The notes under the pieces were generated by a model that worked only from the letters and a program-made list of their open reading frames with translations, did no database searches and was not told the DNA's origin. Position numbers and translations under genes: made by a program. From Luteimonas fraxinea (GTDB lineage: Bacteria; Pseudomonadota; Gammaproteobacteria; Xanthomonadales; Xanthomonadaceae), in assembly GCF_021233355.1 (NCBI RefSeq), contig NZ_CP089507.1, forward strand, positions 558,001 through 622,000: DNA of 64,000 nt. The letters are read 5' to 3'. Shown here piece after piece: positions 1 through 8,089 of this stretch (the stretch's first letter is position 1; every line of letters begins with the position of its first letter).

Positions 1-2
1 GC

Positions 3-866
3 CATCTGATCCACGGCAAGGACGCGTTGATCCTGCCGTGCCTGGGCCGCACCGAGATCGACATCCAGGCCGCCGGCCCGCAGGGCGTGACAGTCGAGGA
101 TTCGATGAGCATGGTGCACCTGTCATCGGGCATCAATCCGCCGGCGTCCGACACGCTGCTGTCGGAACCGGCGATCGTCGCGCGCCTCGCGCACGCCACA
201 CTGGGCGCGCGTTCGAGGATCGACTGGCTGGGCGTGGTCGAGGATTACGACCGCATCCGCGACCTGATCGCAATGACTTTCGACGACTTCCATGACTTCA
301 ACACCCGCGTGCGCGTGCCCGGCGGTTTCCGCCTGTCGAATACGGCGCGCGATCGCAAGTGGGTGAATCCGGCCGGCAAGGCGGTGTTCTTCGCCTGCCC
401 GGTGCCGACCGACAATCCGATCCATCGCGCGCGCCGCATGCACGGCACGCAGCCGGTGTTCACGCTCGCGACCACGCGGTCGCACGACCAGTACAACACC
501 ACGATCTACGGCCTCGACGACCGTTATCGCGGCGTGTTCGGCGAGCGTCGCGTGCTGTTTTCGAACGCGGATGACATCGCCGCGCTCGGCATGAAGGCCG
601 GCGACTGGGTGGACCTGGAAAGCCTGTGCGAGGACGGCGTGCGCCGTCAGGCCCTGCGCTTCCTGCTGGTCGAATACAACATCCCGCGCGGATGTCTGGC
701 CGCTTACTACCCGGAGACCAATCCGCTGGTGCCGCTGTCGAGCTTCGCCGACGAATCGCGCACGCCGACCTCGAAGTCGGTACCGGTCATCGTGACCCCG
801 CACGTCGCCGACGTCGGCGCGCACATGCCGCGCCAGCGCGACATCACAGCCACCATTGTCCGCTGA
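3..866 (+). CDS. FdhF/YdeP-type molybdopterin oxidoreductase, C-terminal part (5' truncated by window)
   Basis: The open frame runs in from the left edge without a start codon, so only about 287 C-terminal residues are present; the family is usually about 750 residues. What is visible is the end of the molybdopterin oxidoreductase domain and the molydop-binding beta-barrel domain, with the family-typical stretches TRSHDQYNTTIYG, DRYRGVFGERR and AAYYPETNPLVPL. These proteins bind bis-MGD and an Fe-S cluster and are formate-dehydrogenase-alpha-like; YdeP of E. coli is linked to acid resistance, but the substrate is not settled. An internal TTG at 27 is not a credible start because similarity continues upstream of it. 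The small gene that follows overlaps its end by 11 bp. Confidence 0.85.
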   Translation, partial: HLIHGKDALILPCLGRTEIDIQAAGPQGVTVEDSMSMVHLSSGINPPASDTLLSEPAIVARLAHATLGARSRIDWLGVVEDYDRIRDLIAMTFDDFHDFNTRVRVPGGFRLSNTARDRKWVNPAGKAVFFACPVPTDNPIHRARRMHGTQPVFTLATTRSHDQYNTTIYGLDDRYRGVFGERRVLFSNADDIAALGMKAGDWVDLESLCEDGVRRQALRFLLVEYNIPRGCLAAYYPETNPLVPLSSFADESRTPTSKSVPVIVTPHVADVGAHMPRQRDITATIVR

Positions 867-1134
867 CGAAGCCCTGCTGCAGGCGCTGCTGACCGAACTG
901 GCGGCAGCGCCGGATGGCATGTCGCTGCCGCGACTGTGCAAGCGTCTCGGGGTTCGCATGAGCGTGCTGTTGCGCACCCTCGCCTACCTCGGCGAAGAAC
1001 GCATCGGCGATGCGCAGGGCCCGGGCTGGGTCCGCACCGTCGAAGATGGCGAGCGGACGCTCGCGCAACTCACCGACAGCGGCCGCGCAGTCGCGATGTC
1101 GCTGCTGCAGCCGGACGACAGCGCGCCGGCTTGA
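856..1134 (+). CDS. Small winged-helix-like protein coupled to the YdeP-type oxidoreductase
   Basis: A 92-residue protein starting with TTG inside the last codons of the preceding oxidoreductase gene (11-bp overlap), which suggests translational coupling. The first 45 residues are predicted helical (LLQALLTELAAAPDGMSL, then a helix-turn-helix-like segment LCKRLGVRMSVLLRTLAYL), followed by a strand-rich wing (GPGWVRTVEDGERTLAQLT). This resembles a small winged-helix fold, so it could be a DNA-binding regulator or an accessory protein of the oxidoreductase. No ribosome-binding site is visible before the TTG; an ATG at 919 would give a shorter protein lacking the first helix. The function is not known to me, and the fold call rests on pattern only. 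Confidence 0.6.
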   Translation: MSADEALLQALLTELAAAPDGMSLPRLCKRLGVRMSVLLRTLAYLGEERIGDAQGPGWVRTVEDGERTLAQLTDSGRAVAMSLLQPDDSAPA

Positions 1135-1187
1135 CCGGCGCTTCTACGCCGCGCTTGACCGCACCGCAACGAGCACTTCGGCCTGCG

Positions 1188-1233
1188 TTGTCCACACCGG
1201 ATGTGGATGGTCTGATGACAAAGGTGTGGATAA
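1188..1233. promoter_or_regulatory. Cluster of three DnaA-box-like 9-mers
   Basis: Within 46 bp of non-coding DNA lie TTGTCCACA (1188-1196, one mismatch to TTATCCACA), TGTGGATGG (1202-1210, reverse strand, two mismatches) and TGTGGATAA (1225-1233, the exact reverse complement of the consensus box). They sit between the winged-helix gene and the convergent VOC gene. No dnaA, dnaN or AT-rich unwinding element is nearby, so this is not an obvious oriC. It may be a DnaA titration or regulatory site, or chance. Confidence 0.35.
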
Positions 1234-1357
1234 GCACCGCGAGGCCGCCTCGCAGGCGGCCCCATTTCATGCGGTCAAATTTTCACCACCCTGCCGATGC
1301 CGGTGGATCTTGCCGCTTGATCCGCGCATCGGGATGTGCAGCGCGCTGTCGCACCGC

Positions 1358-1717
1358 TCAGGCGACCGGATCCGACCACACCGCGAACTCGTTGCCGCTC
1401 GGCTCGGCGAAGTGGAAACGGCGACCGCCCGGAAACTCGAAGACGGGTTTCAGGATCGTGCCGCCCGCGGCCTCGACCTTCGCCAGCGTCTCTTCGATGC
1501 GTGCGCTGTAGAACACCAGCAGCACACTGCCCGCCTCGCTGCGCGCCTGCAGATCCGCGCGATAGAAACCGCCGTCGAGTCCTTCGTTCGAGAACGCGAT
1601 GTACTCCGGACCGTAGTCTTCGAAGGTCCAGCCGAATACCTGCGCGAAGAACCGCTTCGTCGCATCGAGATCGCGGGCGGGAAGTTCGACGTAGTTGAGC
1701 TTTTCGTGGGCGGGCAT
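1358..1717 (-). CDS. VOC family (glyoxalase/bleomycin-resistance-like) protein
   Basis: A 119-residue single-domain vicinal-oxygen-chelate protein. It opens with the typical first strand and helix, LNYVELPARDLDATKRFF, followed by FGWTFEDYGPEYIAF, and closes with the second half-motif FHFAEPSGNEFAVWSD, where Glu and His are candidate metal ligands. The length fits the small stand-alone VOC class that dimerises to build the active site. An SD-like GGAGC lies shortly upstream of the ATG. The gene stands alone on the minus strand, downstream of but not obviously linked to the Nudix gene. The substrate cannot be deduced. Confidence 0.85.
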   Translation of the reverse strand: MPAHEKLNYVELPARDLDATKRFFAQVFGWTFEDYGPEYIAFSNEGLDGGFYRADLQARSEAGSVLLVFYSARIEETLAKVEAAGGTILKPVFEFPGGRRFHFAEPSGNEFAVWSDPVA

Positions 1718-1846
1718 GGCGGGGCTCCGGTGCGGTTTCGCGGATGATGCCCCAATGCCGTCGGCACGTCGCGCCTGCGCGGCGCTTCATTCGTTTGGTG
1801 CGGAAGAGACTCGCGCCTGGAAGCAGCGCCGATCCACGATGAAGAA

Positions 1847-2272
1847 TCAGACCGCGCCCGCAGGTACGAAGCTGGAATCGTGCAGGGTCTGCAGAGGTGG
1901 GAACAACGGAGCCGGCAGGTCGGCCCAACGGCACCACGACCAGCCCAGGCATTTCGCGGGTTCGAGCACCGCTGGCTCACCAGTCGCCTGCGCGGTGACG
2001 AACAGGGTCACGTAATGGCGGCCTTCGACGGCGAAGACATCGCTGGTGTACGGCGCGGGCGTGATGTCGTGGATCGCGAGCCCGGTTTCTTCCAGCACCT
2101 CGCGCCGCGCGCAGTCCGCAACCGTTTCGCCGAACTCCAGATGGCCGCCAGGCAAGGCCCAGGTGCCGGCGCCATGTGAGCCGGCACGTTCGCCGAGCAG
2201 CACCTTGCCGTCGCGGAGGATGATCACGCCGACGCCCACCAGGACTGCGCCGGTCTGCACTTGCGTTGTCAT
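1847..2272 (-). CDS. Nudix hydrolase, MutT/NUDT15-like
   Basis: A 141-residue protein with a complete Nudix box: a Gly followed by E after five residues, then REVLEETGL after seven more, which gives the Mg2+-binding REUXEEXGU core at about residues 55-67. The preceding [14 protein letters not shown] is the usual entry to the box. Such proteins hydrolyse nucleoside diphosphates linked to another moiety, often as housecleaning enzymes for damaged nucleotides. The sequence resembles NUDT15/MutT-type dNTP pyrophosphatases, but substrate specificity cannot be read from it. It is encoded downstream of entA on the same strand, 58 bp away, and could be read through from the siderophore operon. Confidence 0.87.
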   Translation of the reverse strand: MTTQVQTGAVLVGVGVIILRDGKVLLGERAGSHGAGTWALPGGHLEFGETVADCARREVLEETGLAIHDITPAPYTSDVFAVEGRHYVTLFVTAQATGEPAVLEPAKCLGWSWCRWADLPAPLFPPLQTLHDSSFVPAGAV

Positions 2273-2330
2273 TCCCGTGTCCTGTCGTGTGTAGAAGCCA
2301 GTGATCCCGCGATGCGCCGATGCGAGTCAA

Positions 2331-3227
2331 TCACGCGCGCAGCGTGGCGCCGCCGTCGACGTAGAGATCGCTCATCGCGATATGGCCGGCCTGGTCGGAC
2401 AGCAGGAACATCACCGCGTTCGCGATGTCCTCGGGTTCGGCGAGCTTGGCCAATGGAATGCCGCTCTTGAACGTCTCCAGCGTGCCGGCGATGGTGCGCG
2501 CCTCGCCGCCGGCGTCGGTCCACATGCCGGTCTGCATCGGCGTGCGCGTCGAACCGGGCGCAACGATGTTGCAGCGGATGCCCAGCGGCGCGAGTTCGAG
2601 GCCGAGGCAGCGCACGAACATCGTCGTGGCGGCTTTCGACGCGGCGTAGGCCGCCATGTTCTGGCGCGGGATGCCGGCGGCGTTGGAACTGACGGTCACC
2701 ATCGCGCCGCGACGGCGCGGCGCCATGACACGGGCCACGGCCTGCGACACGTGGAAGACGCCGTCGGTGTTGACCGCGAAAGTGCGGCGCCACTCTTCGG
2801 CGGTGAGGTCGAGGACCGATGCGGTCGAGAGGATGCCGGCGACGTTGATGGCGAGATCGATGGGGCCGATGTCGGCTTCGATCTGTTTGATCAGGGTGTC
2901 GACGGCGGCCGCGTCGGTGACGTCGAGGGCGTGGGAATGGAGGGTCGCGAGACCTGCCCTCACCCCAACCCCTTTCCCAGGGGGAGAGGGGCTCAAAAGC
3001 GGACGACCTCGAGATTCGAGCCCCTCTCCCTCCGGGAGAGGGGTTGGGGTGAGGGCCCCATCAGCCGACGCAGTGTCTCCGGACGATGCCCCCACCACCG
3101 GCGCCTCCCGATCCGTCGCCACCACCGTCGCGCCACTCTCCTGAAGCAGCCGCACTACCGCAGCACCGATACCACCTGCCGCGCCTGTGACAAGAGCGAG
3201 CTTTCCGTCGAAGCCTGTGAGTTGCAT
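2331..3227 (-). CDS. entA: 2,3-dihydro-2,3-dihydroxybenzoate dehydrogenase with in-frame repeat insertion
   Basis: An NAD-dependent short-chain dehydrogenase that oxidises 2,3-dihydro-2,3-dihydroxybenzoate to 2,3-dihydroxybenzoate (DHB), the last step in making the siderophore's aryl unit. It has the cofactor motif TGAAGGIG (residues 14-21), the NAAG-like NVAG motif, and the catalytic YAASK at about residue 194. Colinear similarity to EntA runs to the C-terminal YVDGGATLRA. The predicted 298 residues exceed the usual 250 or so, because residues about 58-90 are encoded by a palindromic repeat (arms at 2957-2994 and 3018-3055) inserted in frame in the loop after strand beta-2, near the NAD-binding Asp39. 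It is the last gene of the entSCEB-ArCP-FA operon, 46 bp after entF. Activity despite the insertion is plausible but unproven. Confidence 0.88.
   Translation of the reverse strand: MQLTGFDGKLALVTGAAGGIGAAVVRLLQESGATVVATDREAPVVGASSGDTASADGALTPTPLPEGEGLESRGRPLLSPSPPGKGVGVRAGLATLHSHALDVTDAAAVDTLIKQIEADIGPIDLAINVAGILSTASVLDLTAEEWRRTFAVNTDGVFHVSQAVARVMAPRRRGAMVTVSSNAAGIPRQNMAAYAASKAATTMFVRCLGLELAPLGIRCNIVAPGSTRTPMQTGMWTDAGGEARTIAGTLETFKSGIPLAKLAEPEDIANAVMFLLSDQAGHIAMSDLYVDGGATLRA
2957..3055. repeat. Inverted pair of 38-bp palindromic repeats inside entA
   Basis: Two arms, 2957-2994 and 3018-3055, are near-exact reverse complements separated by 23 bp. Each arm itself carries a hairpin of the type CCCCTCTCCC-loop-GGGAGAGGGG followed by TTGGGGTGAGGG. 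A third, single copy sits at 21705-21742 and differs from the right arm at one base. Multi-copy extragenic palindromes of this kind are common in gamma-proteobacteria. This one lies inside a coding sequence and is translated without a stop, with LTPTPLPEGEGL encoded by one arm. Confidence 0.85.
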
Positions 3228-3273
3228 GCGTGCGGTTCCCGGTATTTCGTCTGTCGAATGAAGGATGCGCCGG

Positions 3274-6200
3274 TCAGCGCGCGTCGAACGCCGCGAGTCG
3301 CGCGTCGAGCATCGGCGCGATGCGCGCGGTGGCGTCGCGGCCCGTGAGTTCCGCGTGCAGGAACGGCAACGCGATCGAATCAATGCGCGCGGCATGCGCC
3401 GACCACAACGATGCCTGCAGCTGCGGGCGGTCGGCATGATCGTTGCCGGCGCGCACGTGCAGCAGCGTGCCGTCGAATCGATGGTGGTGATGCAGTCGCA
3501 CCAGGCGATTGGTGTCGGTCACCGCGCGCACGACACCGTCGAGCACCGCGCCCGGCAGGTTGCCCAGCGCGCTGTCGCCGCGACGCAGGAAATCGACAAT
3601 GGCCTCGCGCGTACGCAGCTCGGGATACGCATCCGGGTCGTAGCCGGCAATCGCCAGCAACGCGCGCAATGCGGCGATGGCATCGGGCTCGGGCTCGGCA
3701 CGCCAGACCTCGGCCGGGTACGCATCGAGCAATGCGAGTACACCGACTTCGCGACCGAGCGCGCGCAGACGGACGGCCATCGCCTGGGCGAGGATGCCGC
3801 CGACCGACCAGCCGAGCAGATGCACGGGACCGTCCGGCTGCAGGGCGACGACGCGGTCGGCGTACTCGGCCGCCAGCGTGTCGATGCTGCCGGGCAGCGC
3901 ATGCGCGAGGTCGAGGGCCGGCGACTGCAGGCCGTATACGCTGCGCGCAGGCGCGAGAAAACGCGCGAGGTCGCGATAGCACCAGGCGATGCCGCCGGCC
4001 GGATGCACGACGAACAAGGGCGCGCGTGCGGCTTCGCCCTGCGCGAGCGCGATCACCGGCGCGAGGCCGTGGTCAGGATCGTCGCCCTCGCCCGCATCGA
4101 GCGCGGCGGCGAGTCTTTCCACCGTCGGCGTCGCGAACAAGGCACCGAGACCCGGATCGCGCCCAAACGTCTGCTGGATCGCGAGCAGCAGATGTACGGC
4201 GAGCAGCGAATCGCCGCCGAGCGCGAAGAAGTCGGCGTCCGCGCCGACGTGTGCGACACCCAGGGCCTCGGCGAACAACGCGGCGAGCGCGGTTTCGGTC
4301 GGCGTGCGCGGCGCGACGAATGCGCCCTGCTCGAACGCGGGTGCCGGCAAGGCGTCGCGATCGAGCTTGCCGTTCGCGGTCACCGGCCAGTCGACGAGCG
4401 CGACGAAGGCCGACGGCACCATGTAATCCGGCAGCTGCGCGGCAACGGAGGTACGCAGCGACGCAGCGTCGAAGTCCGCCGTCGGCTGCAGGTAGCCGAC
4501 CAGGCGCCGGTCACCGGCGCGGTCCTCGCGCACGATGACGGCCGCCTGCGACGCGAGTCCACTGGCGACGATGGCGGCCTCGATCTCGCCCAGTTCGATG
4601 CGCAGGCCGCGCAACTTGACCTGGTGATCGCTGCGGCCGAGAAACTCGACCGCGCCATCCTTGCGCCAGCGTGCAAGGTCGCCCGTCCGATAGATGCGCT
4701 CACCCGGCAGATGCGGATCGTCGAGGAAGCGCTCGGCGGTCAAGTCGTCGCGGCCCAGATAGCCGCGCGCGAGCTGCACGCCGCCGAGATACAGATCGCC
4801 GACGACGCCCGGCGGCAACGCGCGCATGCGCGCATCGAGCACGTACATCCGCGTGTTCCAGACCGGGAAGCCGATCGGCACCGGGCGCGAGGTGTCGTCC
4901 GCGCTGGCGGGCCAGAAGCTGACGTCGACCGCGGCTTCGGTCGGGCCGTAGAGGTTGTGCAATTCCGACGCAACCGTCGCGTGGAAGCGATCGCGCAAAT
5001 CGGCATCCAGTGCTTCGCCGCTGACGAAGACGCGACGCGTCGAGAGCCCGCGCGCTTCCGGCGCGCTCAGGAACGCGGCCAGCATCGAAGGCACGAAATG
5101 TAGCGTGGTGATGCCGGCATCGGAGATCAGCCGCGCTATCGCGACCGGATCGCGGTGTGCGTCCGGCGGTGCGACCACCAGCGTGGCGCCGGCCAGCAGC
5201 GGCAGGAAGAACTCCCAGACCGAGACGTCGAATGTCGCCGGTGTCTTCTGCAGGATGCGATCACTCGCATCGATGCCGTAATGCGTGCGCATCCATTCGA
5301 GCCGATTAACGATCGCGCGATGCTCGACGACGACACCCTTGGGCTCACCGGTCGAGCCGGAGGTGTAGATGACGTAGGCCGCATTCTGCGGATCCACGGA
5401 CGGCAGCACGCCGTCGTCCGCACGCTGCGGCCAATCACGCGGCGCAAAGCGCAGCGCGTCGTCGGGCCAGTCGATCCCGTCGTCGGCGCTCGCGAGCAGC
5501 GCGACCGGCTGCGCGGACCGCAAGATGCGCGCACGTCGCTCGAGCGGATGCGCGAGATCCATCGGCAAGTAGGCAGCGCCGGCGCGCAGTGCGGCGACGA
5601 GTGCCACGACCAGTTCGATCGAGCGCGGCAATGCGACCGCGACAACCGTGCCGACGCCTGCACCGCGCGCCCGCAGCGCCTGCGCGAGTGCGCGGCTGCG
5701 CGTATCGAGTGCGCGGTAGGTCAGCGTCTCGCCGCCGAACACGAGTGCCGGCGCGTCGGGTGTCGCCGCCATCGAGGCTTCGATCAGCGCGACCAGGGTC
5801 GTGTCGGGTACCGGATGCGCGGTGGCGTTGAAGTCGAACAGCGTGCGCGCGGCTTCGTCCGGTGTCGCCAGCGGCACGTCGTCGAGACGCGCATCCGGCT
5901 GCGCTGCAAGTTCGAACGCCGCGCCGAGGAAGGTGCGCAGACGCGTCGCGTGCGCGGCGACGTCGGTGTCGGCGTACAGATCCGGATTGGCTTCGATCTC
6001 CAGATCGAGCGCCTGCACGCCATCGCCGCGGAACCCGAGCGTGATGTCGTCGACCGGTCCCGTGCCGAGGATTTCCATCGATACGCGCGTGCCGGCGAGC
6101 AGTGTCGGCCGGTAGAACGGCTGCACATTGATCAGCGGGCCATGCAGACGACGCTGACCGCCGATCAGGCCGAGATCGCGCCGCAGCTGCTCGCCGCGGT

Positions 6201-7194
6201 AGCGTCCATGCCGGCGGCCGCGCAACAGCGCGCGGACCATCGTCTGCATGAAATCCGCGACGCTCGCATCCGGCTGTGCGGGCACGCGCAGCGGCAGCAC
6301 GTTCATGACCATCGCCGGCACGCGCGCGGACGCGCTGCCGAGCCGGCCCATGAAGGGCACACCGACGACGGCTTCGCCCTGCCCGCCGAAGCGCTGGCAA
6401 TAGGCAGCGGTGAGCGCGGTCAGCACGTCCGGCCAGGGCTGGCCGAGCGCGGTCGCCGCGCGGGCGAGGCCGTCGCGGAAGTCCGCGTCGAGCGCTTCGA
6501 CGTGACGCAGGCAATCGGGCGCGGCATGGGCGAATCCGCTGCCGAGCCCCGACGCCGCCGGCATGCCGGCCAGCGTCTCCTGCCAGTACGCCGCATCGGT
6601 CGCACGCTTCTCCGACGCGCGATAGCTCGCGTCCTCGGCCAGCACGCTGTAGAGCGGCGCGAATGCCGCACCGGCGGATGCGTCGGCATACAGCGCACAG
6701 GCGCGTTCGGTCAGCAGCGCCATGCCGTAGCCGTCGGTCGCGAGGTGATGCACCCGCAGATACCAGACGAACCGGTGGCCGCCGAGCACGTACAGCCGCT
6801 GCAGCGCGAGTCGATCGCGCGCGGGATCGACCGGCGACAGCCGATCGCGCGTCATCGCCGCACGCGCGGCATCGTCCGGTGCCGGTTCGGCCGACAGATC
6901 GACGATCTCTAGATGCGGCACGTGACCCGCGTCGATCCACTGGATCGGACCGTCGCCCGTCTCGCGCATACGCAACGCAAGCGCAGGCGCCTCGTCGACA
7001 GCCTGGTCCGCCGCGCGCACGAAGGCCTCGACATCCAGCGCGCCGTCGATCCACAAGGCGTGCGCGGTGTTGAACGCCGGGTTGTCCGTCGCCAGCCGTT
7101 GCGCATACCAGAGGCCGGCCTGCGCTTCGGTGAGCGGCCAGCCCGTGCCCGATGTCGAGGCATCGGCTTCGACATGAGACGCTGTCGCGGTCAT
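3274..7194 (-). CDS. entF: Enterobactin synthase component F-like NRPS (C-A-PCP-TE)
   Basis: A 1306-residue single-module non-ribosomal peptide synthetase with the EntF layout. The condensation domain (about 15-450) has intact HHLATDG at residues 149-155. The adenylation domain (about 470-960) has YTSGSTGEPKG and FDVSVWEFF. The carrier domain has GGDSLLA, with the phosphopantetheine Ser near 994. The C-terminal thioesterase has GWSVGG near 1128 and a downstream HAELTG histidine. The specificity residues (D-V-W from FDVSVW, H from TTLHFVPS, F and S from VFVSGEAL, L-V-D from HNLYGPTEAAVDVS) reproduce the serine code of EntF. It should therefore condense DHB with Ser and release a cyclic oligolactone. 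The ATG overlaps the stop of the aryl carrier gene (ATGA); an upstream in-frame ATG at 7239 lies inside that gene and is less likely. Confidence 0.95.
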   Translation of the reverse strand: MTATASHVEADASTSGTGWPLTEAQAGLWYAQRLATDNPAFNTAHALWIDGALDVEAFVRAADQAVDEAPALALRMRETGDGPIQWIDAGHVPHLEIVDLSAEPAPDDAARAAMTRDRLSPVDPARDRLALQRLYVLGGHRFVWYLRVHHLATDGYGMALLTERACALYADASAGAAFAPLYSVLAEDASYRASEKRATDAAYWQETLAGMPAASGLGSGFAHAAPDCLRHVEALDADFRDGLARAATALGQPWPDVLTALTAAYCQRFGGQGEAVVGVPFMGRLGSASARVPAMVMNVLPLRVPAQPDASVADFMQTMVRALLRGRRHGRYRGEQLRRDLGLIGGQRRLHGPLINVQPFYRPTLLAGTRVSMEILGTGPVDDITLGFRGDGVQALDLEIEANPDLYADTDVAAHATRLRTFLGAAFELAAQPDARLDDVPLATPDEAARTLFDFNATAHPVPDTTLVALIEASMAATPDAPALVFGGETLTYRALDTRSRALAQALRARGAGVGTVVAVALPRSIELVVALVAALRAGAAYLPMDLAHPLERRARILRSAQPVALLASADDGIDWPDDALRFAPRDWPQRADDGVLPSVDPQNAAYVIYTSGSTGEPKGVVVEHRAIVNRLEWMRTHYGIDASDRILQKTPATFDVSVWEFFLPLLAGATLVVAPPDAHRDPVAIARLISDAGITTLHFVPSMLAAFLSAPEARGLSTRRVFVSGEALDADLRDRFHATVASELHNLYGPTEAAVDVSFWPASADDTSRPVPIGFPVWNTRMYVLDARMRALPPGVVGDLYLGGVQLARGYLGRDDLTAERFLDDPHLPGERIYRTGDLARWRKDGAVEFLGRSDHQVKLRGLRIELGEIEAAIVASGLASQAAVIVREDRAGDRRLVGYLQPTADFDAASLRTSVAAQLPDYMVPSAFVALVDWPVTANGKLDRDALPAPAFEQGAFVAPRTPTETALAALFAEALGVAHVGADADFFALGGDSLLAVHLLLAIQQTFGRDPGLGALFATPTVERLAAALDAGEGDDPDHGLAPVIALAQGEAARAPLFVVHPAGGIAWCYRDLARFLAPARSVYGLQSPALDLAHALPGSIDTLAAEYADRVVALQPDGPVHLLGWSVGGILAQAMAVRLRALGREVGVLALLDAYPAEVWRAEPEPDAIAALRALLAIAGYDPDAYPELRTREAIVDFLRRGDSALGNLPGAVLDGVVRAVTDTNRLVRLHHHHRFDGTLLHVRAGNDHADRPQLQASLWSAHAARIDSIALPFLHAELTGRDATARIAPMLDARLAAFDAR

Positions 7195-7457
7195 CCGGCG
7201 GCGGGCGTGTCGCGCTGCAGGTCCTGCACGACCTGCCACCAGCCGGCGAGCGTCGTGTGCTCGGCGAGATGCGAGAACTCCAGCGCGATGCCGTGCTCGC
7301 CCCAGGCCATGACCAGGCCCAGCACGCGCATCGAATCGAGACCGAGGTCCATCAGATTGTCGTCGTCGCGCACATCTTCCGGCGCTTCGCCGACGAGCTT
7401 GGCGACATCGGCGCGCATGCGCTCGAGGGTCAAGGGGCCGGTGCGGTCCACAGTCAC
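7191..7457 (-). CDS. Free-standing aryl carrier protein (ArCP) for DHB
   Basis: An 88-residue acyl/aryl carrier protein with the phosphopantetheinylation motif DLGLDSMR (Ser42), matching the C-terminal ArCP domain of EntB, DhbB and VibB (compare MDLGLDSMRVLGLVMAW and the following EFSHLAEHTTLAGWW). EntE would load DHB onto it for EntF. Here it is not fused to the isochorismatase. It starts with GTG at 7457 inside a GTGA overlap with the entB stop, with GGAG eight bases upstream; a second GTG at 7451 is possible. Its stop overlaps the entF start. The GTG start explains why a start-codon search using ATG alone misses it. Confidence 0.85.
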   Translation of the reverse strand: MTVDRTGPLTLERMRADVAKLVGEAPEDVRDDDNLMDLGLDSMRVLGLVMAWGEHGIALEFSHLAEHTTLAGWWQVVQDLQRDTPAAG

Positions 7458-8089
7458 TGCAGCATCTCCAGAAGTCGGTCGGTGGTCAGCGGCACGCCGC
7501 AGGTGCGCGCGATCCAGTGCAGCGCAAGGTCGTGGTCGGCGCGCGAAAAGTCGGCGACCGCGTCGGCGACGACGAAGGTCTCGATATCGCGCTGGAAGGC
7601 GTCGGTCGCCGTCGACAGCACGCCGATGTGCGCGTAGACGCCGGTGATCAGCAACTGGTCGCGACCGCGCGCGCGCATCAGCGTGTCGAGGTTGCTGCGC
7701 TGGAAGGCGCTGTAGCGGTGCTTGACCAGCACGTGGTCGCCGTCGGCCGGCGCCAGCGCATCGATGATGCTCTCGTGCTCGGCGCTCGCCTGCATGCCCG
7801 GGCCCCAGAGATCGGCCTGCAGGCCGCGATCGCGCCGGTCCTGGTGGCCGCGCTGCGCGGTGTAGAACACCGGGATGCCCGCGCCGCGGCAATGCGCGAG
7901 CAGGCGCGCGAGGTTCTGCACGGCAGGCGCCAGCGGCGCGTCGTCCTGCGCGAACGCGGCGAGGAAGTAGCGCTGCATGTCGTGGACGAGCAACGCGGCG
8001 CGCTTCGGTTCGGGCAGCCATTGGCCGCGTGCCACCGGGAGTTCGGCGGCGGTGGGCAACGGATACGGTGCGATCTTCGGCAGGCCCAT
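7454..8089 (-). CDS. entB: Isochorismatase (EntB N-terminal domain only)
   Basis: A 211-residue isochorismatase-family hydrolase that converts isochorismate to 2,3-dihydro-2,3-dihydroxybenzoate and pyruvate. It begins [18 protein letters not shown], as EntB/DhbB do, and carries the active-site strand ALLVHDMQRYFL, the FYTAQRGHQ loop, KHRYSAFQRSNLD, and the cis-peptide segment ITGVYAHIGVLSTA. EntB-type proteins are normally about 285 residues with a C-terminal ArCP; this one stops at the domain border and the carrier is encoded by the next gene in another frame. Its ATG overlaps the entE stop by one base (TGATG). Confidence 0.93.
   Translation of the reverse strand: MGLPKIAPYPLPTAAELPVARGQWLPEPKRAALLVHDMQRYFLAAFAQDDAPLAPAVQNLARLLAHCRGAGIPVFYTAQRGHQDRRDRGLQADLWGPGMQASAEHESIIDALAPADGDHVLVKHRYSAFQRSNLDTLMRARGRDQLLITGVYAHIGVLSTATDAFQRDIETFVVADAVADFSRADHDLALHWIARTCGVPLTTDRLLEMLQ

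Noticed and set aside
1188-1233. Origin of replication
   Set aside because: Three DnaA-like boxes are present, but no dnaA/dnaN/gyrB genes, AT-rich unwinding region or further boxes were seen.
3265-5103. 612-residue plus-strand open frame opposite entF
   Set aside because: Arg/Gln/Glu-rich composition typical of an antisense shadow in GC-rich DNA; entF on the other strand has full NRPS motifs.
5155-6912. 585-residue plus-strand open frame opposite entF
   Set aside because: Antisense shadow with no recognisable domain; the real gene is on the minus strand.
7454-7457. Sequencing frameshift splitting EntB
   Set aside because: The break falls at the domain boundary, with a GTGA overlap and an SD-like sequence for the second gene, so two genes are more likely; a comparison with relatives would settle it.
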